Positions 18,985 to 26,322 of a stretch of DNA of 64,000 nucleotides are shown here, piece by piece. Positions within the stretch are counted from its first letter, which is position 1; every line of letters begins with the position of its first letter. Location of the stretch: contig JARUPY010000398.1 in the NCBI GenBank assembly GCA_029817715.1, forward strand, positions 1,674,001 to 1,738,000, given 5' to 3'. A program made the translations under genes and the position numbers. The notes beneath the pieces are model-generated. The model was not told where the DNA came from. It made no database searches and saw nothing but the letters and a program-made list of their open reading frames with translations. Origin of the DNA: Melastoma dodecandrum. Its lineage: Eukaryota; Streptophyta; Magnoliopsida; Myrtales; Melastomataceae.

Positions 18985-19740
18985 GTGCCTTCTCAGCTTC
19001 AACTCTTTCCCCGCAAAGCTCAGATCCTTTTCCCTAAAGCGACGCCTTCTGCGGACTCTCTTGGGGAGGCTGAGGCTGACGATGGGATGCGGTACTACAT
19101 CAAAGGCGATGTGGGATGTTCGACCCGGGCATCCGAGTGGCTCGGAACTCATATCGCAGACGCTGTCGGTATCAGCACGCCGGCGCCGGCCCTTGTAGAA
19201 ATGCCCGACGGTAAGATCGTCTTCGGCTCCCGGCGAGTGGCTGGCGTTGCGGATGACGTTACCACCAAGACGTATCTACTGACGCCTCCCAACGCCGGCG
19301 GGAACGGTCTTCCGAATATGACATCCTTACTTTCTTCTATTTACGCCCTCGACCTCTTCATTTTTAATGACGATCGGCATTTTGGGAACTATATATCCTA
19401 CGACGATCAGGGGCATCGTCGCCTGCTCGCGTTCGACTTCAGTCGGGCGGTTTTTTGGAGGTGGCCGTGGACAGGCGTCCCCGGTCCGACTCAAAACACC
19501 CGCCGCTTCGGCACCCTACTCCGCCAACTGCATGGGTTCGATCTAGGCGTTGCTTCAGCTACGCTCAGCCGGCTACACGCACTGCACACCGGTACCGTGG
19601 AGGGCTTCCTTAAGCAGATGCCATCAGACTGGTTGCCGGAGCACTTGTCCGCAGAGTTTTTGGCTTGGTGGTCGGGCTCCGCTCGCCAAGCACGTGCCGA
19701 GGAGATCACGAGAGGTCTTGGTGATGGCACCCTCCTATAG
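18985..19740 (+). CDS. HipA-like kinase family protein
   Basis: About 251 residues (GTG at 18985) resembling the compact HipA-like kinases that lack the N-terminal HipA domain. Visible elements: DGMRYYIKGDVG near residues 33-44 (Lys of the ATP site), the catalytic-loop equivalent FNDDRHFGNYI (Asp and Asn) and a DFG-equivalent AFDFSRA about 25 residues later. Such proteins phosphorylate serine/threonine on partners or tRNA synthetases; the target here is unknown. The gene overlaps the DUF3037 gene by 17 bases and is the first island gene after attL, a position often held by accessory or defence genes. No HipB-like antitoxin is seen beside it. Confidence 0.75.
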   Translation: MPSQLQLFPRKAQILFPKATPSADSLGEAEADDGMRYYIKGDVGCSTRASEWLGTHIADAVGISTPAPALVEMPDGKIVFGSRRVAGVADDVTTKTYLLTPPNAGGNGLPNMTSLLSSIYALDLFIFNDDRHFGNYISYDDQGHRRLLAFDFSRAVFWRWPWTGVPGPTQNTRRFGTLLRQLHGFDLGVASATLSRLHALHTGTVEGFLKQMPSDWLPEHLSAEFLAWWSGSARQARAEEITRGLGDGTLL

Positions 19741-20587
19741 CTTCGCCATCGTTCGGCTGGCTCCCGATGACGCACGTGGGGAGCGGCTGAACATAGGAGC
19801 GGTCGTTTTCACGCCGGATGCGCTCGACCTGAGGGTGAGCAAGCGTCTGGACAAAGCGCGCGCGCTTTCTGCTGCGCTGTCCGTGGAGCATCTCAGCGAT
19901 CTCCTGCACACGATGGTGCGCCTCGACGAGGCGAGCCGAGATAGCGGAGCGTCGGGGCTCGACGCCCGTTTGTCAGTACTGTCGCGCGTTGGACCTCTCT
20001 GCCTATCGAACCTCGGGAGTTTTGTCGCTCGGAACATATCCGACTACGAGGCTCGCCTCGACTCGATCATGAAGGCGATGGTCGACCCCGAGCCTGCCAT
20101 CATAAAGGTGCGCACCAAACGAACTCATCTGCTTACACAGGTCAAAAAGGTGTTTCGCACGCATCGCGTCCTTGCGAAGAAGGGTGAGGACATCTCTTCC
20201 CACCGGATCGTTCCAAGTGTGTTGCTGCACGAAGGCCTAATTGCCGATCTCGTGCTCAAGAATGGCGCGATGCACGTTGTCGAAACCGTCGATCTTTCGA
20301 GTGAAAGCGACTCCCCTACCAGGGTTCTAAGCCAAGTCGCGGTCAGCGGCTTGGTACTCGAAAGCGCGCGGATGAAGTTCGGGGAGAAGAAGACCAATAC
20401 TCAGCTGGTGTACAATGCGTCATCTGTATCAGAGCGCGTGGCACGATACTCTCTTCAGGCGGTCGAACACCAGGGAGCCAAACTCATCAATTGGAGCAGC
20501 TCCAACGATCGCGGTAAGTTCATACACTCGCTCTCCTCCTTGGCAGATCCTTTGCCGGGCAAGGAGGCGCGGCGCGCTCGTCGATAG
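19724..20587 (+). CDS. DUF3037 family protein, partner of the HipA-like kinase
   Basis: 287 residues starting at the ATG at 19724 (MAPSYSFAIVRLAPDD), inside the end of the kinase gene. The opening, with RGERLNIGAVVF, matches the DUF3037 family, whose members are often encoded beside HipA-like kinases. The rest is helical with no catalytic motif that I recognise. The 17-base overlap implies coupled translation and a joint role. Function unknown. Confidence 0.75.
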   Translation: MAPSYSFAIVRLAPDDARGERLNIGAVVFTPDALDLRVSKRLDKARALSAALSVEHLSDLLHTMVRLDEASRDSGASGLDARLSVLSRVGPLCLSNLGSFVARNISDYEARLDSIMKAMVDPEPAIIKVRTKRTHLLTQVKKVFRTHRVLAKKGEDISSHRIVPSVLLHEGLIADLVLKNGAMHVVETVDLSSESDSPTRVLSQVAVSGLVLESARMKFGEKKTNTQLVYNASSVSERVARYSLQAVEHQGAKLINWSSSNDRGKFIHSLSSLADPLPGKEARRARR

Positions 20588-20597
20588 AAGCTGTCGG

Positions 20598-20804
20598 CTA
20601 GCTCGTCGGACGCCGTTCCCGAAACCAAAGTTCGACCTCGTCCGCGCTGGCTACCTCCCCGTCGGGCCCCTCGATCCCGGTCACCTGCTCGCCGTTCTGA
20701 GCAAGGCTCCACGCCTCTTCGAAGGCCTGCTCCTCGGTCTCGATCTCTGGCGAGACCAAGTCGTGGTTCAAACTCGGGCTGAAGTACCGGACGCGCCATG
20801 TCAT
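20598..20804 (-). CDS. small hypothetical protein
   Basis: 68 residues (MTWRVRYFSPSLNHDLVSPE...), acidic, with EEAWSLAQNGEQVTGIEGPDGEVAS resembling small phage/island proteins that contain a short beta hairpin. Its start overlaps the stop of the upstream ribbon-helix-helix gene by four bases, so both form a leftward pair. Not recognised further. Confidence 0.55.
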   Translation of the reverse strand: MTWRVRYFSPSLNHDLVSPEIETEEQAFEEAWSLAQNGEQVTGIEGPDGEVASADEVELWFRERRPTS

Positions 20805-21103
20805 CTCTGAGGCTTCCTGTTCTTGCGGTCCGCGCCGATCGCGGCGTCCATCTCCTTGACGACCTCGGTCGCCGGCCCGGCCGGCTCGGCGTGATCGCCG
20901 CGCTTCAGGAAGCCGTGGGTGGCGAGCCCTTCGACGACGAGGCGGCGGATGGCCTCTGGACGTGACGGCTTGTCGTTCTCGGCCTCACGGTAGCCGTCGA
21001 TCTGCAACAGAGTATCGGGTTGAAGCCGAACGCCGATGAGCTGGCCAAGGCCTGTGGCCGGCCTGCCTCGCTTTTTCGTTATCGTTTTATCTTGACCAGC
21101 CAC
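20801..21103 (-). CDS. ribbon-helix-helix (CopG-like) DNA-binding protein
   Basis: About 100 residues from a GTG at 21103 (start KTITKKRGRPATG). GVRLQPDTLLQIDGYREAENDKPSRPEAIRRLVVEGL has the strand-helix-helix pattern and conserved SRPEAIRRLV second helix of CopG/Arc-type regulators. A longer frame to 21520 exists but overlaps the opposing gene at 21191 and looks non-coding. An inverted repeat CGTTATCG / CGATAACG sits across the start codon and may be its own operator. The basic tail ends KNRKPQR. Confidence 0.65.
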   Translation of the reverse strand: MAGQDKTITKKRGRPATGLGQLIGVRLQPDTLLQIDGYREAENDKPSRPEAIRRLVVEGLATHGFLKRGDHAEPAGPATEVVKEMDAAIGADRKNRKPQR

Positions 21104-21118
21104 GAATTTACGATAACG
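21077..21118. promoter_or_regulatory. inverted repeat around the start of the ribbon-helix-helix gene
   Basis: CGTTATCG at 21077-21084 and its exact complement CGATAACG at 21111-21118 flank the GTG start at 21103. The region between divergent genes also holds TTGACC (21092-21097) and TATAAA (21119-21124) on the + strand, but with a 21-base spacing. It could be a self-binding operator. Confidence 0.35.
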
Positions 21119-21190
21119 TATAAAGTGCGGGCCGCCAAGGTGTTGGAGCACCGAAAGCGGCCCTGACCAACAGCGAAAAGGAGTTCGCCG

Positions 21191-21556
21191 ATGGCTGCCG
21201 CCACCGATAGCACAACTGCGCCCAAGTCGAGGAAAGCTGCCGGGAAGACGCCGTTCGTCGAGCCGCCTCCGGCGTTTGCCGAGCAGCCCAGAGCGATGGA
21301 GTTCACCGGGATGAACCTCGCCGAACACCTCGAGGACGCGAAGGACCGCATCGTCATCATTCGCGGACTGGCAATGTCGGCGACCTACGTCGCGCGCCAG
21401 GGCGGGAGCGACGGGGACGACATCCAAGCCCTCTATGCGGCCGTCGACACGATCTGGGAGAAAGCAGGCAAGCTCGAGCAGCTCATCGGCATCATCGAGG
21501 GTCTGGCGACCCGAAAGCAAGCCGGTGAGCGGGCGCCCTCGGAGAGGGGCGCTTGA
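21191..21556 (+). CDS. hypothetical protein, first gene of an overlapping trio
   Basis: 121 residues, preceded by AAAAGGAG at 21176-21183. A Lys/Pro-rich N-terminus is followed by two helices (NLAEHLEDAKDRIVIIRGLAMSATYVARQ; LYAAVDTIWEKAGKLEQLIGIIEGLA). No family recognised. The stop overlaps the TTG start of the next gene (TTGA). Confidence 0.6.
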   Translation: MAAATDSTTAPKSRKAAGKTPFVEPPPAFAEQPRAMEFTGMNLAEHLEDAKDRIVIIRGLAMSATYVARQGGSDGDDIQALYAAVDTIWEKAGKLEQLIGIIEGLATRKQAGERAPSERGA

Positions 21557-21933
21557 GGGGCCCTGTCAATCGTCGCGGCTTCCTCCGCGGGCTCGCCTCG
21601 CTTCCGCTCATCGGCGGCAGCGTGGCGCTGATCGGCCAGCCTACGGCGGTTGCCGAGCCGGCGACGCCGGATCTCCTCGAAGCCTATAAGGCTTGGCTCG
21701 ACACCGAGCTTCGTTGCCTCGCGTGGGAGATGGCCGACGATCCGAGGATCGCCGGGCCACATGAGGGCGTGCGGTACCAGGGAGCAACGCGCAACGAGCG
21801 CTGGCGCCTGATCCGCAGCCTGATCACCTACGTCGATGTCGGGGAGGCGAACGACCATCCTCTCCGATCGAGCCCCTACGAGCGGGGGGCGCTCGTGCTC
21901 AGCGCCGTAGGCTGCGACTGGCGAGGGGCATGA
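21553..21933 (+). CDS. hypothetical protein with twin-arginine signal
   Basis: 126 residues beginning at TTG (MRGPVNRRGFLRGLASLPLIG), a textbook Tat-type leader (NRRGFLRG then a hydrophobic run) that suggests export of a folded or cofactor-bearing protein. The mature part (EAYKAWLDTELRCLAWEMADD..., ending AVGCDWRGA) has two Cys and no motif known to me. It is coupled on both sides by four-base overlaps. Confidence 0.6.
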   Translation: MRGPVNRRGFLRGLASLPLIGGSVALIGQPTAVAEPATPDLLEAYKAWLDTELRCLAWEMADDPRIAGPHEGVRYQGATRNERWRLIRSLITYVDVGEANDHPLRSSPYERGALVLSAVGCDWRGA

Positions 21934-22265
21934 AGGCGCCTGCGCGTCCCTGGCGCGCCCCGACAAGGGCGCGCCCGCTCACTCGCCGCGAGCTGGAGGA
22001 CATGATCGAGCAGGCCATTGCCCTCCTCGATCTGATTGACGGCGATGCCGACATCGAGGAGGACAGCGGCTTCGAGCCATCGCTCGCGGGCAAAGCCGAT
22101 CTCGCGGGCGGCAGCGCGATGAGCGTCTACGTTGACCTCGAGCAGGACGACGCCGACGACGAGCCGGAACGCGCATGGTTTGAAGGAGGCGGCTCGGAAG
22201 CGGCGGACGCTCCGCCCCGGCCACGCACTCGGCGCCGGCCATTTCTCGGTCAAACCGTCGACTGA
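21930..22265 (+). CDS. hypothetical acidic protein, third gene of the trio
   Basis: 111 residues starting ATG at 21930 (ATGA overlap). A basic N-terminus (RPWRAPTRARPLTRREL) precedes a strongly acidic middle (EDMIEQAIALLDLIDGDADIEEDSGFEPSL) and a basic Pro/Arg tail. Not recognised. The overlaps imply that it acts with the preceding two products. Confidence 0.55.
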   Translation: MKAPARPWRAPTRARPLTRRELEDMIEQAIALLDLIDGDADIEEDSGFEPSLAGKADLAGGSAMSVYVDLEQDDADDEPERAWFEGGGSEAADAPPRPRTRRRPFLGQTVD

Positions 22266-22428
22266 GCACCACGCCTACGACGCCCCCAAGCGTCACTATA
22301 GCTCAGGTCGACATGTCTTATGATAAGGCGTGGGCGTCGCGGTAGGTCACCCTACCAGGCACTCGCGGCGAGGCTTGGCGAAGCTACGAGTGAGAGCACC
22401 GCGCTCCCCGCCAAATGGGGACATCTCT

Positions 22429-22665
22429 ATGCCACGATATTACTTCGACGTGATCGATGGTGTCGCCTCGTACGATAACGAGGGGATGGAGTGCGACAGT
22501 GCCGCCGTGGCACAGAGAGAGGCTCTTCAGACGGCCGGAGCCTTGCTAAGAGATCGGCCGGAGCTCTGGCGAGGTGCGCCGTGGAAGCTCGTCGTCCGAG
22601 ATGCACCTAGCAACGTGATCGGGGAGATCAGCTTCAGTGCGGTCTGGAACGCGCCGACATCATAG
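22429..22665 (+). CDS. DUF6894-like small protein
   Basis: 78 residues beginning MPRYYFDVIDGVASYDNEGMECDS and continuing with AVAQREALQTAGALLRD, the pattern of the DUF6894 family common in Hyphomicrobiales. Function unknown. The ATG at 22429 is chosen because the family opens with the PRYYFD motif. Confidence 0.7.
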   Translation: MPRYYFDVIDGVASYDNEGMECDSAAVAQREALQTAGALLRDRPELWRGAPWKLVVRDAPSNVIGEISFSAVWNAPTS

Positions 22666-22743
22666 GATCTAGGCGCCTCACTTCGGCGCCGCGCCGACGC
22701 CGGGGCGTGCACGTGCCCGTCCTATGCGCTGGGCGTGACCGTC

Positions 22744-23304
22744 TTACCAGTTCGCGGCGCGAGCGATCCAGGCGCGCAACTCCCGGCGGATGGTGGCTCC
22801 TACGCTGCGTGGTTGGGGCGCTTTCGACGTAGCAGGTGGCTCAATGGCCACCTCAAGCGTTCCGCCTACACGCCGCCGGTAGGAGGCGGCCCAATCCTCG
22901 GCGATCTCGCGCTGCGCCACGGCTTGCCTGACAAGCCCGTGGCAGACCTCGCGCTGTAGCTCGACCTCGAGCACGTCCTTCTCGTCGGCCTCCACCCGAG
23001 GCTGCGGCCAAAGGTTACACAGAGCGTTCGACCCGCCGATCGCCAGCGGGATGAGGTGGTCAATCTCAAAGTGGCTGCTCTCGGCCTCCGGCACGTTGTA
23101 GGCGGCGAGCACGGCTGCTTTCATCGCCGACGTGACGGAGCGGCGCTCCTTCGTCGAGTGGTTGCAGACGATGACGGCGGTGGCGGTCGGGTCGACGGCG
23201 CCGGGCGTCAGGATCGAGTTCGGCAAGGCGATATCGTTGGCGTGCGCGGGCTGAGCAGCGAAGCCGAGGAGGACGATCGACAGCGTGGCGCGAGAAAGCT
23301 TCAT
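22744..23304 (-). CDS. secreted HNH-endonuclease-like protein
   Basis: 186 residues with a signal peptide (ATLSIVLLGFAAQPAHA). The core FEIDHLIPLAIGGSNALCNLWPQP follows the HNH-like pattern of small exported nucleases (IDHLIPL, GGSN, NLWPQ). A role in periplasmic nucleic-acid cleavage is inferred from the fold and leader. There are few neighbours on this strand, so it looks like a stand-alone cargo gene. Confidence 0.65.
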   Translation of the reverse strand: MKLSRATLSIVLLGFAAQPAHANDIALPNSILTPGAVDPTATAVIVCNHSTKERRSVTSAMKAAVLAAYNVPEAESSHFEIDHLIPLAIGGSNALCNLWPQPRVEADEKDVLEVELQREVCHGLVRQAVAQREIAEDWAASYRRRVGGTLEVAIEPPATSKAPQPRSVGATIRRELRAWIARAANW

Positions 23305-23427
23305 CGATCCAGGATAGTTGAGTCGTCCGATGCGATGGGTGCGGTGCCGATCACCCGCCCTTCGGCAGCCACAACCTTTGTCGAGCCAGACGGTTGGGAG
23401 ACCTGGCACCCTTGCAGCGAGTTCGCG

Positions 23428-23568
23428 ATGACTGACGGCAAAGACGCTCTTCCGACCGACCTCGAGCACGGCGCGCTGAAGCCGAAGCCGGAAGAAGCGG
23501 TGGATCCCGACAAGCTCGCGCCGGACGAAAAGGAGACGGAGAAGGATCCGTCGGAGCAGCCCTCGTAG
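23428..23568 (+). CDS. small charged hypothetical protein
   Basis: 46 residues from the ATG at 23428 (MTDGKDALPTDLEHGALKP then repeated Glu/Lys/Pro). It is low-complexity, possibly disordered. The frame stays open upstream, so the start is uncertain. Not recognised. Confidence 0.3.
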   Translation: MTDGKDALPTDLEHGALKPKPEEAVDPDKLAPDEKETEKDPSEQPS

Positions 23569-23596
23569 CGGCGGGTATTCGCCACCCGGCTATCAT

Positions 23597-23813
23597 CTAG
23601 ATCGCCGGCCGACGCTGTTTTTCGCCAGACGAAAGCAGTTCCTCTGCCGGCATGTCCTCAACGCCGAAGCCTTCGCAGCGGATCAGCTCGAGCCCGTCGT
23701 CGCATTGCGTGGGCGATATCGCGAGCGGCGGCGATGTCGAAGAGCGCCGTGGAGACCAAGACACGCCCGGTCGGCTCGCGGACATGCAGACGGTACTGCG
23801 GCTCGCTCGTCAT
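23597..23813 (-). pseudogene. probable frameshifted small hypothetical gene
   Basis: From the ATG at 23813 the frame reads a coherent beta/alpha protein (REPTGRVLVSTALFDIAAARDIAHAM) and then turns into Arg-rich shadow sequence. At about 23697-23703, shifting by one base restores a coherent continuation (DDGLELIRCEGFGVEDM) that runs to a stop at 23597. This suggests a one-base indel, real or from sequencing. No family recognised. Confidence 0.45.
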
Positions 23814-23941
23814 GCTGTACCGCCATTGTTGTCGATGGCAAGCCGCAACCTCCAGCGGGTAACCCCCGAACCGCAGCGGACGGTTCGAGAGGAACGATCG
23901 TTGCCCTAACCAGAGCTGGAGGCGCTCGGGAGGCAACGTCT

Positions 23942-24091
23942 GTGTCATCTTGGGACGGTCACACGCTTGTCGCTCGCGTGCGGGATGTTCTGACGTTCTG
24001 GCTGCCTATGACCTTTGCTCTATGCGCCATGGTCGCGATCTACGCCGCCGCAGGATGGGGCGTCGTTCGGTTGATAGGCTGGGCTCTCTGA
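23942..24091 (+). CDS. small single-span membrane protein
   Basis: 49 residues from a GTG at 23942, with GGGAGG at 23929-23934 as ribosome-binding site. The C-terminal half is one membrane helix (FWLPMTFALCAMVAIYAAAG) ending WGVVRLIGWAL. No family recognised. It overlaps a weaker opposing frame at 24020-24292. Confidence 0.4.
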   Translation: MSSWDGHTLVARVRDVLTFWLPMTFALCAMVAIYAAAGWGVVRLIGWAL

Positions 24092-24292
24092 AAGATCTGC
24101 CGTCGGAGCTAGGAGGGAGCCGCTCTGCGCATCGTGATGGTCCGATCGCTCGCCGCGCCCCACGACCTTCATCTGATCGTCCGGGAGCGGGCGCTGTAGC
24201 GCCGCCGCCTCCGAGACGGTCAATCCGTTCCGTTGCATCTCCGAGGCGCGGCGCGACGCGTCGGCGGGGTCCTCGGCTGCGATGCTCATCAT
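24020..24292 (-). CDS. possible small hypothetical protein
   Basis: 90 codons from tandem ATGs (24292/24289): MSIAAEDPADASRRASEMQR then NGLTVSEAAALQR. The N-terminal half looks protein-like, the C-terminal part less so, and it conflicts with the opposing membrane-protein frame. Weak. Confidence 0.25.
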   Translation of the reverse strand: MMSIAAEDPADASRRASEMQRNGLTVSEAAALQRPLPDDQMKVVGRGERSDHHDAQSGSLLAPTADLSESPAYQPNDAPSCGGVDRDHGA

Positions 24293-24500
24293 TGATCACG
24301 CCGTTCAAGCGTGAATAAAATAGGTGCAGGTCTTGGTCATAGTGGACGCCTTCAGCGAGACTGGGACCGACCTCAAGCGAAAGGCTCGGTTAGAGACGAC
24401 CGGCTCCTAGATCTATCTGGAAGCAATCCGCCGACGCCCACGCTTTCCCACGCGATAGTCTTCGGGCGCCGACCTCGACTCGGCGCAGCGCTTTCGCACG

Positions 24501-24803
24501 TCAGGAGCTGAGCTGAGGCTCCGTTCTGATGCGCACGGCGGCGCAGGGCCACGGTAAGAACCAGTGTGTCTGCGAACCATCCTCGATGGGCAAGTAGACA
24601 CCGCCGTTCCGGCGCACCTCATTCACAGCCGCTTCGAAGTCGCCGTCGGCGACCGTGACTGTGAAATTCAGACGCATGACGACGTCTTCCGGTGTCTTGA
24701 ACTCGAAGCCGACGAACTCGACTATGCAAGGCCCGCTCATGCCGGGACGTTGGTACTTCTGGAGCTGGACGACATTCTCGAGCTTGACGATCGCAACCGG
24801 CAT
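24501..24803 (-). CDS. hypothetical protein
   Basis: 100 residues starting MPVAIVKLENVVQLQKYQR with alternating strands (CIVEFVGFEFKTPEDVV, LNFTVTVADGDFEAAVNEV) and ending in a Trp/Pro-rich segment (THWFLPWPCAAVRI). It looks like a small beta-rich cytosolic protein. Not recognised. Confidence 0.5.
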   Translation of the reverse strand: MPVAIVKLENVVQLQKYQRPGMSGPCIVEFVGFEFKTPEDVVMRLNFTVTVADGDFEAAVNEVRRNGGVYLPIEDGSQTHWFLPWPCAAVRIRTEPQLSS

Positions 24804-24854
24804 GTAAGAGCCCTCAGTGTCTGCGGACGCTCCGCAGCAGTGCAGTCGACGTGC

Positions 24855-25040
24855 TCAGGGATCACGCTCGAGCAGACCCGCGTCTTCGCAGGCATACATC
24901 TCGTCGAGCACATTGCGAGCCTCGGGCTTGCGCGGATCGCCGACGGCCATCGAGGCAACCAAACGCCGTTGCCGGTCAAGCCGCTCCGACGCCGCCCGCG
25001 TGTGCAGGTCCGGATATTTTGGGGAGGACGTCCGGCGCAT
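24855..25040 (-). CDS. possible small hypothetical protein
   Basis: 61 codons from the ATG at 25040; helical and charged (RAASERLDRQRRLVASMAVGD, NVLDEMYACEDAGLLERD). The frame remains open upstream without a good start. Not recognised. Confidence 0.35.
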   Translation of the reverse strand: MRRTSSPKYPDLHTRAASERLDRQRRLVASMAVGDPRKPEARNVLDEMYACEDAGLLERDP

Positions 25041-25113
25041 CTCGTCTCGGTGCGGCGCGTATCCTGCGCCTTTGGGCAGAACCCGCCTGAATGTGAATGT
25101 CCATCGGTAATCG

Positions 25114-25368
25114 TCAGGTGCGGTAATGGTTGCTGAGCGTGGCGAAGTCTTTATGGCTTCGTTCAAGCGGCAGCGAGCGAAGCAAGGGCAGGGCCGCGTC
25201 TTCAAACGCGAGCGGAGTCGTGGGCGATCGTACGATCTCATCGCTGAACGATCTTCCGTCGACAAGAACGCCCCGCGCGGCGGCAAACCGGCCCTTCGGT
25301 GTCGCGGCATCGACCCGCCATTCTTCAGGCGTCACGCAGCGCTCGTCTTCAGCAACGCTCAAGCACAC
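25114..25368 (-). CDS. possible small hypothetical protein
   Basis: 84 codons from a GTG at 25368, overlapping the end of the upstream leftward gene by 20 bases. ERCVTPEEWRVDAATPKGRF and SFSDEIVRSPTTPLAFEDAA look like folded protein, and the upstream continuation of the frame looks like shadow. Not recognised. Confidence 0.4.
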   Translation of the reverse strand: MCLSVAEDERCVTPEEWRVDAATPKGRFAAARGVLVDGRSFSDEIVRSPTTPLAFEDAALPLLRSLPLERSHKDFATLSNHYRT

Positions 25369-25768
25369 CCGTCGAAAATTGCAGGATTTCGCCGCGCATC
25401 GCGAGCGCGGCAACGTGCGGCGTGACATCCGCGCCATCGAGCCAGAAGCGCCGTCGTTGGCTTCCGCCGAGCCGTCGGGTCGTCTGAACGCATTCCAAGC
25501 GCGACAGCACATCCATCTGCCGCTCGCTCAAGTCTTCCGTGAGCCGGCGGACGTTCGCGCATCTTTTGAGCCGTCGTTCGTTGGCAGACAGCATCGTGTG
25601 AGTGCGCCAGAGAAAAAGTCTGACCTCCCTCAACGACGCCAGTCGCAAGGTGGCTTTCGCGGCCTCCTCTCCGCTCGAGACGGCGAGGAGGCTCACCTGA
25701 CGCGAAATGGCGTCGCTGACGGCCCGGACGCGTTCGCGTGAAGCTTTGAGGTCGTAGCTCGCCAACAC
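25349..25768 (-). CDS. hypothetical helical protein
   Basis: 139 residues from a GTG at 25768 (MLASYDLKASRERVRAVSDA). Largely helical and basic with a possible coiled coil (EEAAKATLRLASLREVRLF; NERRLKRCANVRRLTEDLSE). It ends in a strand-like segment (RRRFWLDGADVTPHVAALA). Not recognised. Confidence 0.5.
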   Translation of the reverse strand: MLASYDLKASRERVRAVSDAISRQVSLLAVSSGEEAAKATLRLASLREVRLFLWRTHTMLSANERRLKRCANVRRLTEDLSERQMDVLSRLECVQTTRRLGGSQRRRFWLDGADVTPHVAALAMRGEILQFSTGVLERC

Positions 25769-26322
25769 CCTGCTCCCGAAGCCCGCCTTCGACGCCGTGC
25801 GCGCTCAGCGCCGTGACGGAGGACGTTTTCACCGGACGGCTGACTATCTGCGGATTTTCACGAGCCCGGGGATGCGCCCGTTCGGCCCGCGCGGCGACGT
25901 GTGCCGTTTGGCCTCAGCGGTCGCCGGCGCGCGGGCTCCGCCGCCAATCGCTTGTGCCTCGCCTCTGCAACGCGTAGGCGCGTCCCAGTTCGAAGTTCTG
26001 CGACTCCCGGCTTCTAGGAGGAAACGGGTTCGGAGCATTGTCCGCTGTCGAAACCGACTTCGCTCCTTGATCGAAGGGCGTCTTATCGTTGGCATTCACG
26101 CGCATCCATTACTCCGTTGCAGCGTCCGAAGCCGCGCCGCGAGTGCGGGACGGGTCGCGACTGTCGAAACTCAGGAGGTGGTCAGCGGTGCGATCGAGAT
26201 CGCACGGGCCAAGACACGGCCTTCATCGGCTCCCCACCGTAGGCGCCTTGTTCGTCCGACGCAAGGCGATGGTCTCGTTCGATCCCTTGCCTCGCCGCGC
26301 GGCGACCTCGGGTCGCGTCGAC
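25769..26322. other. sparsely coding island stretch
   Basis: Apart from the short leftward frame at 25914-26105, I see no convincing gene. Rightward frames here are Arg-rich and look like shadows or decayed sequence. Confidence 0.4.
25914..26105 (-). CDS. small hypothetical protein, faint ribosome-modulation-factor resemblance
   Basis: 63 codons from the ATG at 26105 (MRVNANDKTPFDQGAKSVST). The middle (APNPFPPRSRESQNFELGRAYA) recalls RMF-like proteins, where NP(Y/H/F) and S...W..G...A are spaced similarly. The key Trp is absent. It could also be noise. Confidence 0.35.
   Translation of the reverse strand: MRVNANDKTPFDQGAKSVSTADNAPNPFPPRSRESQNFELGRAYALQRRGTSDWRRSPRAGDR

Noticed and set aside
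20801..21520. A 239-residue version of the ribbon-helix-helix protein
   Set aside because: The N-terminal extension runs antisense through the gene at 21191, which has a good ribosome-binding site, and looks like shadow sequence.
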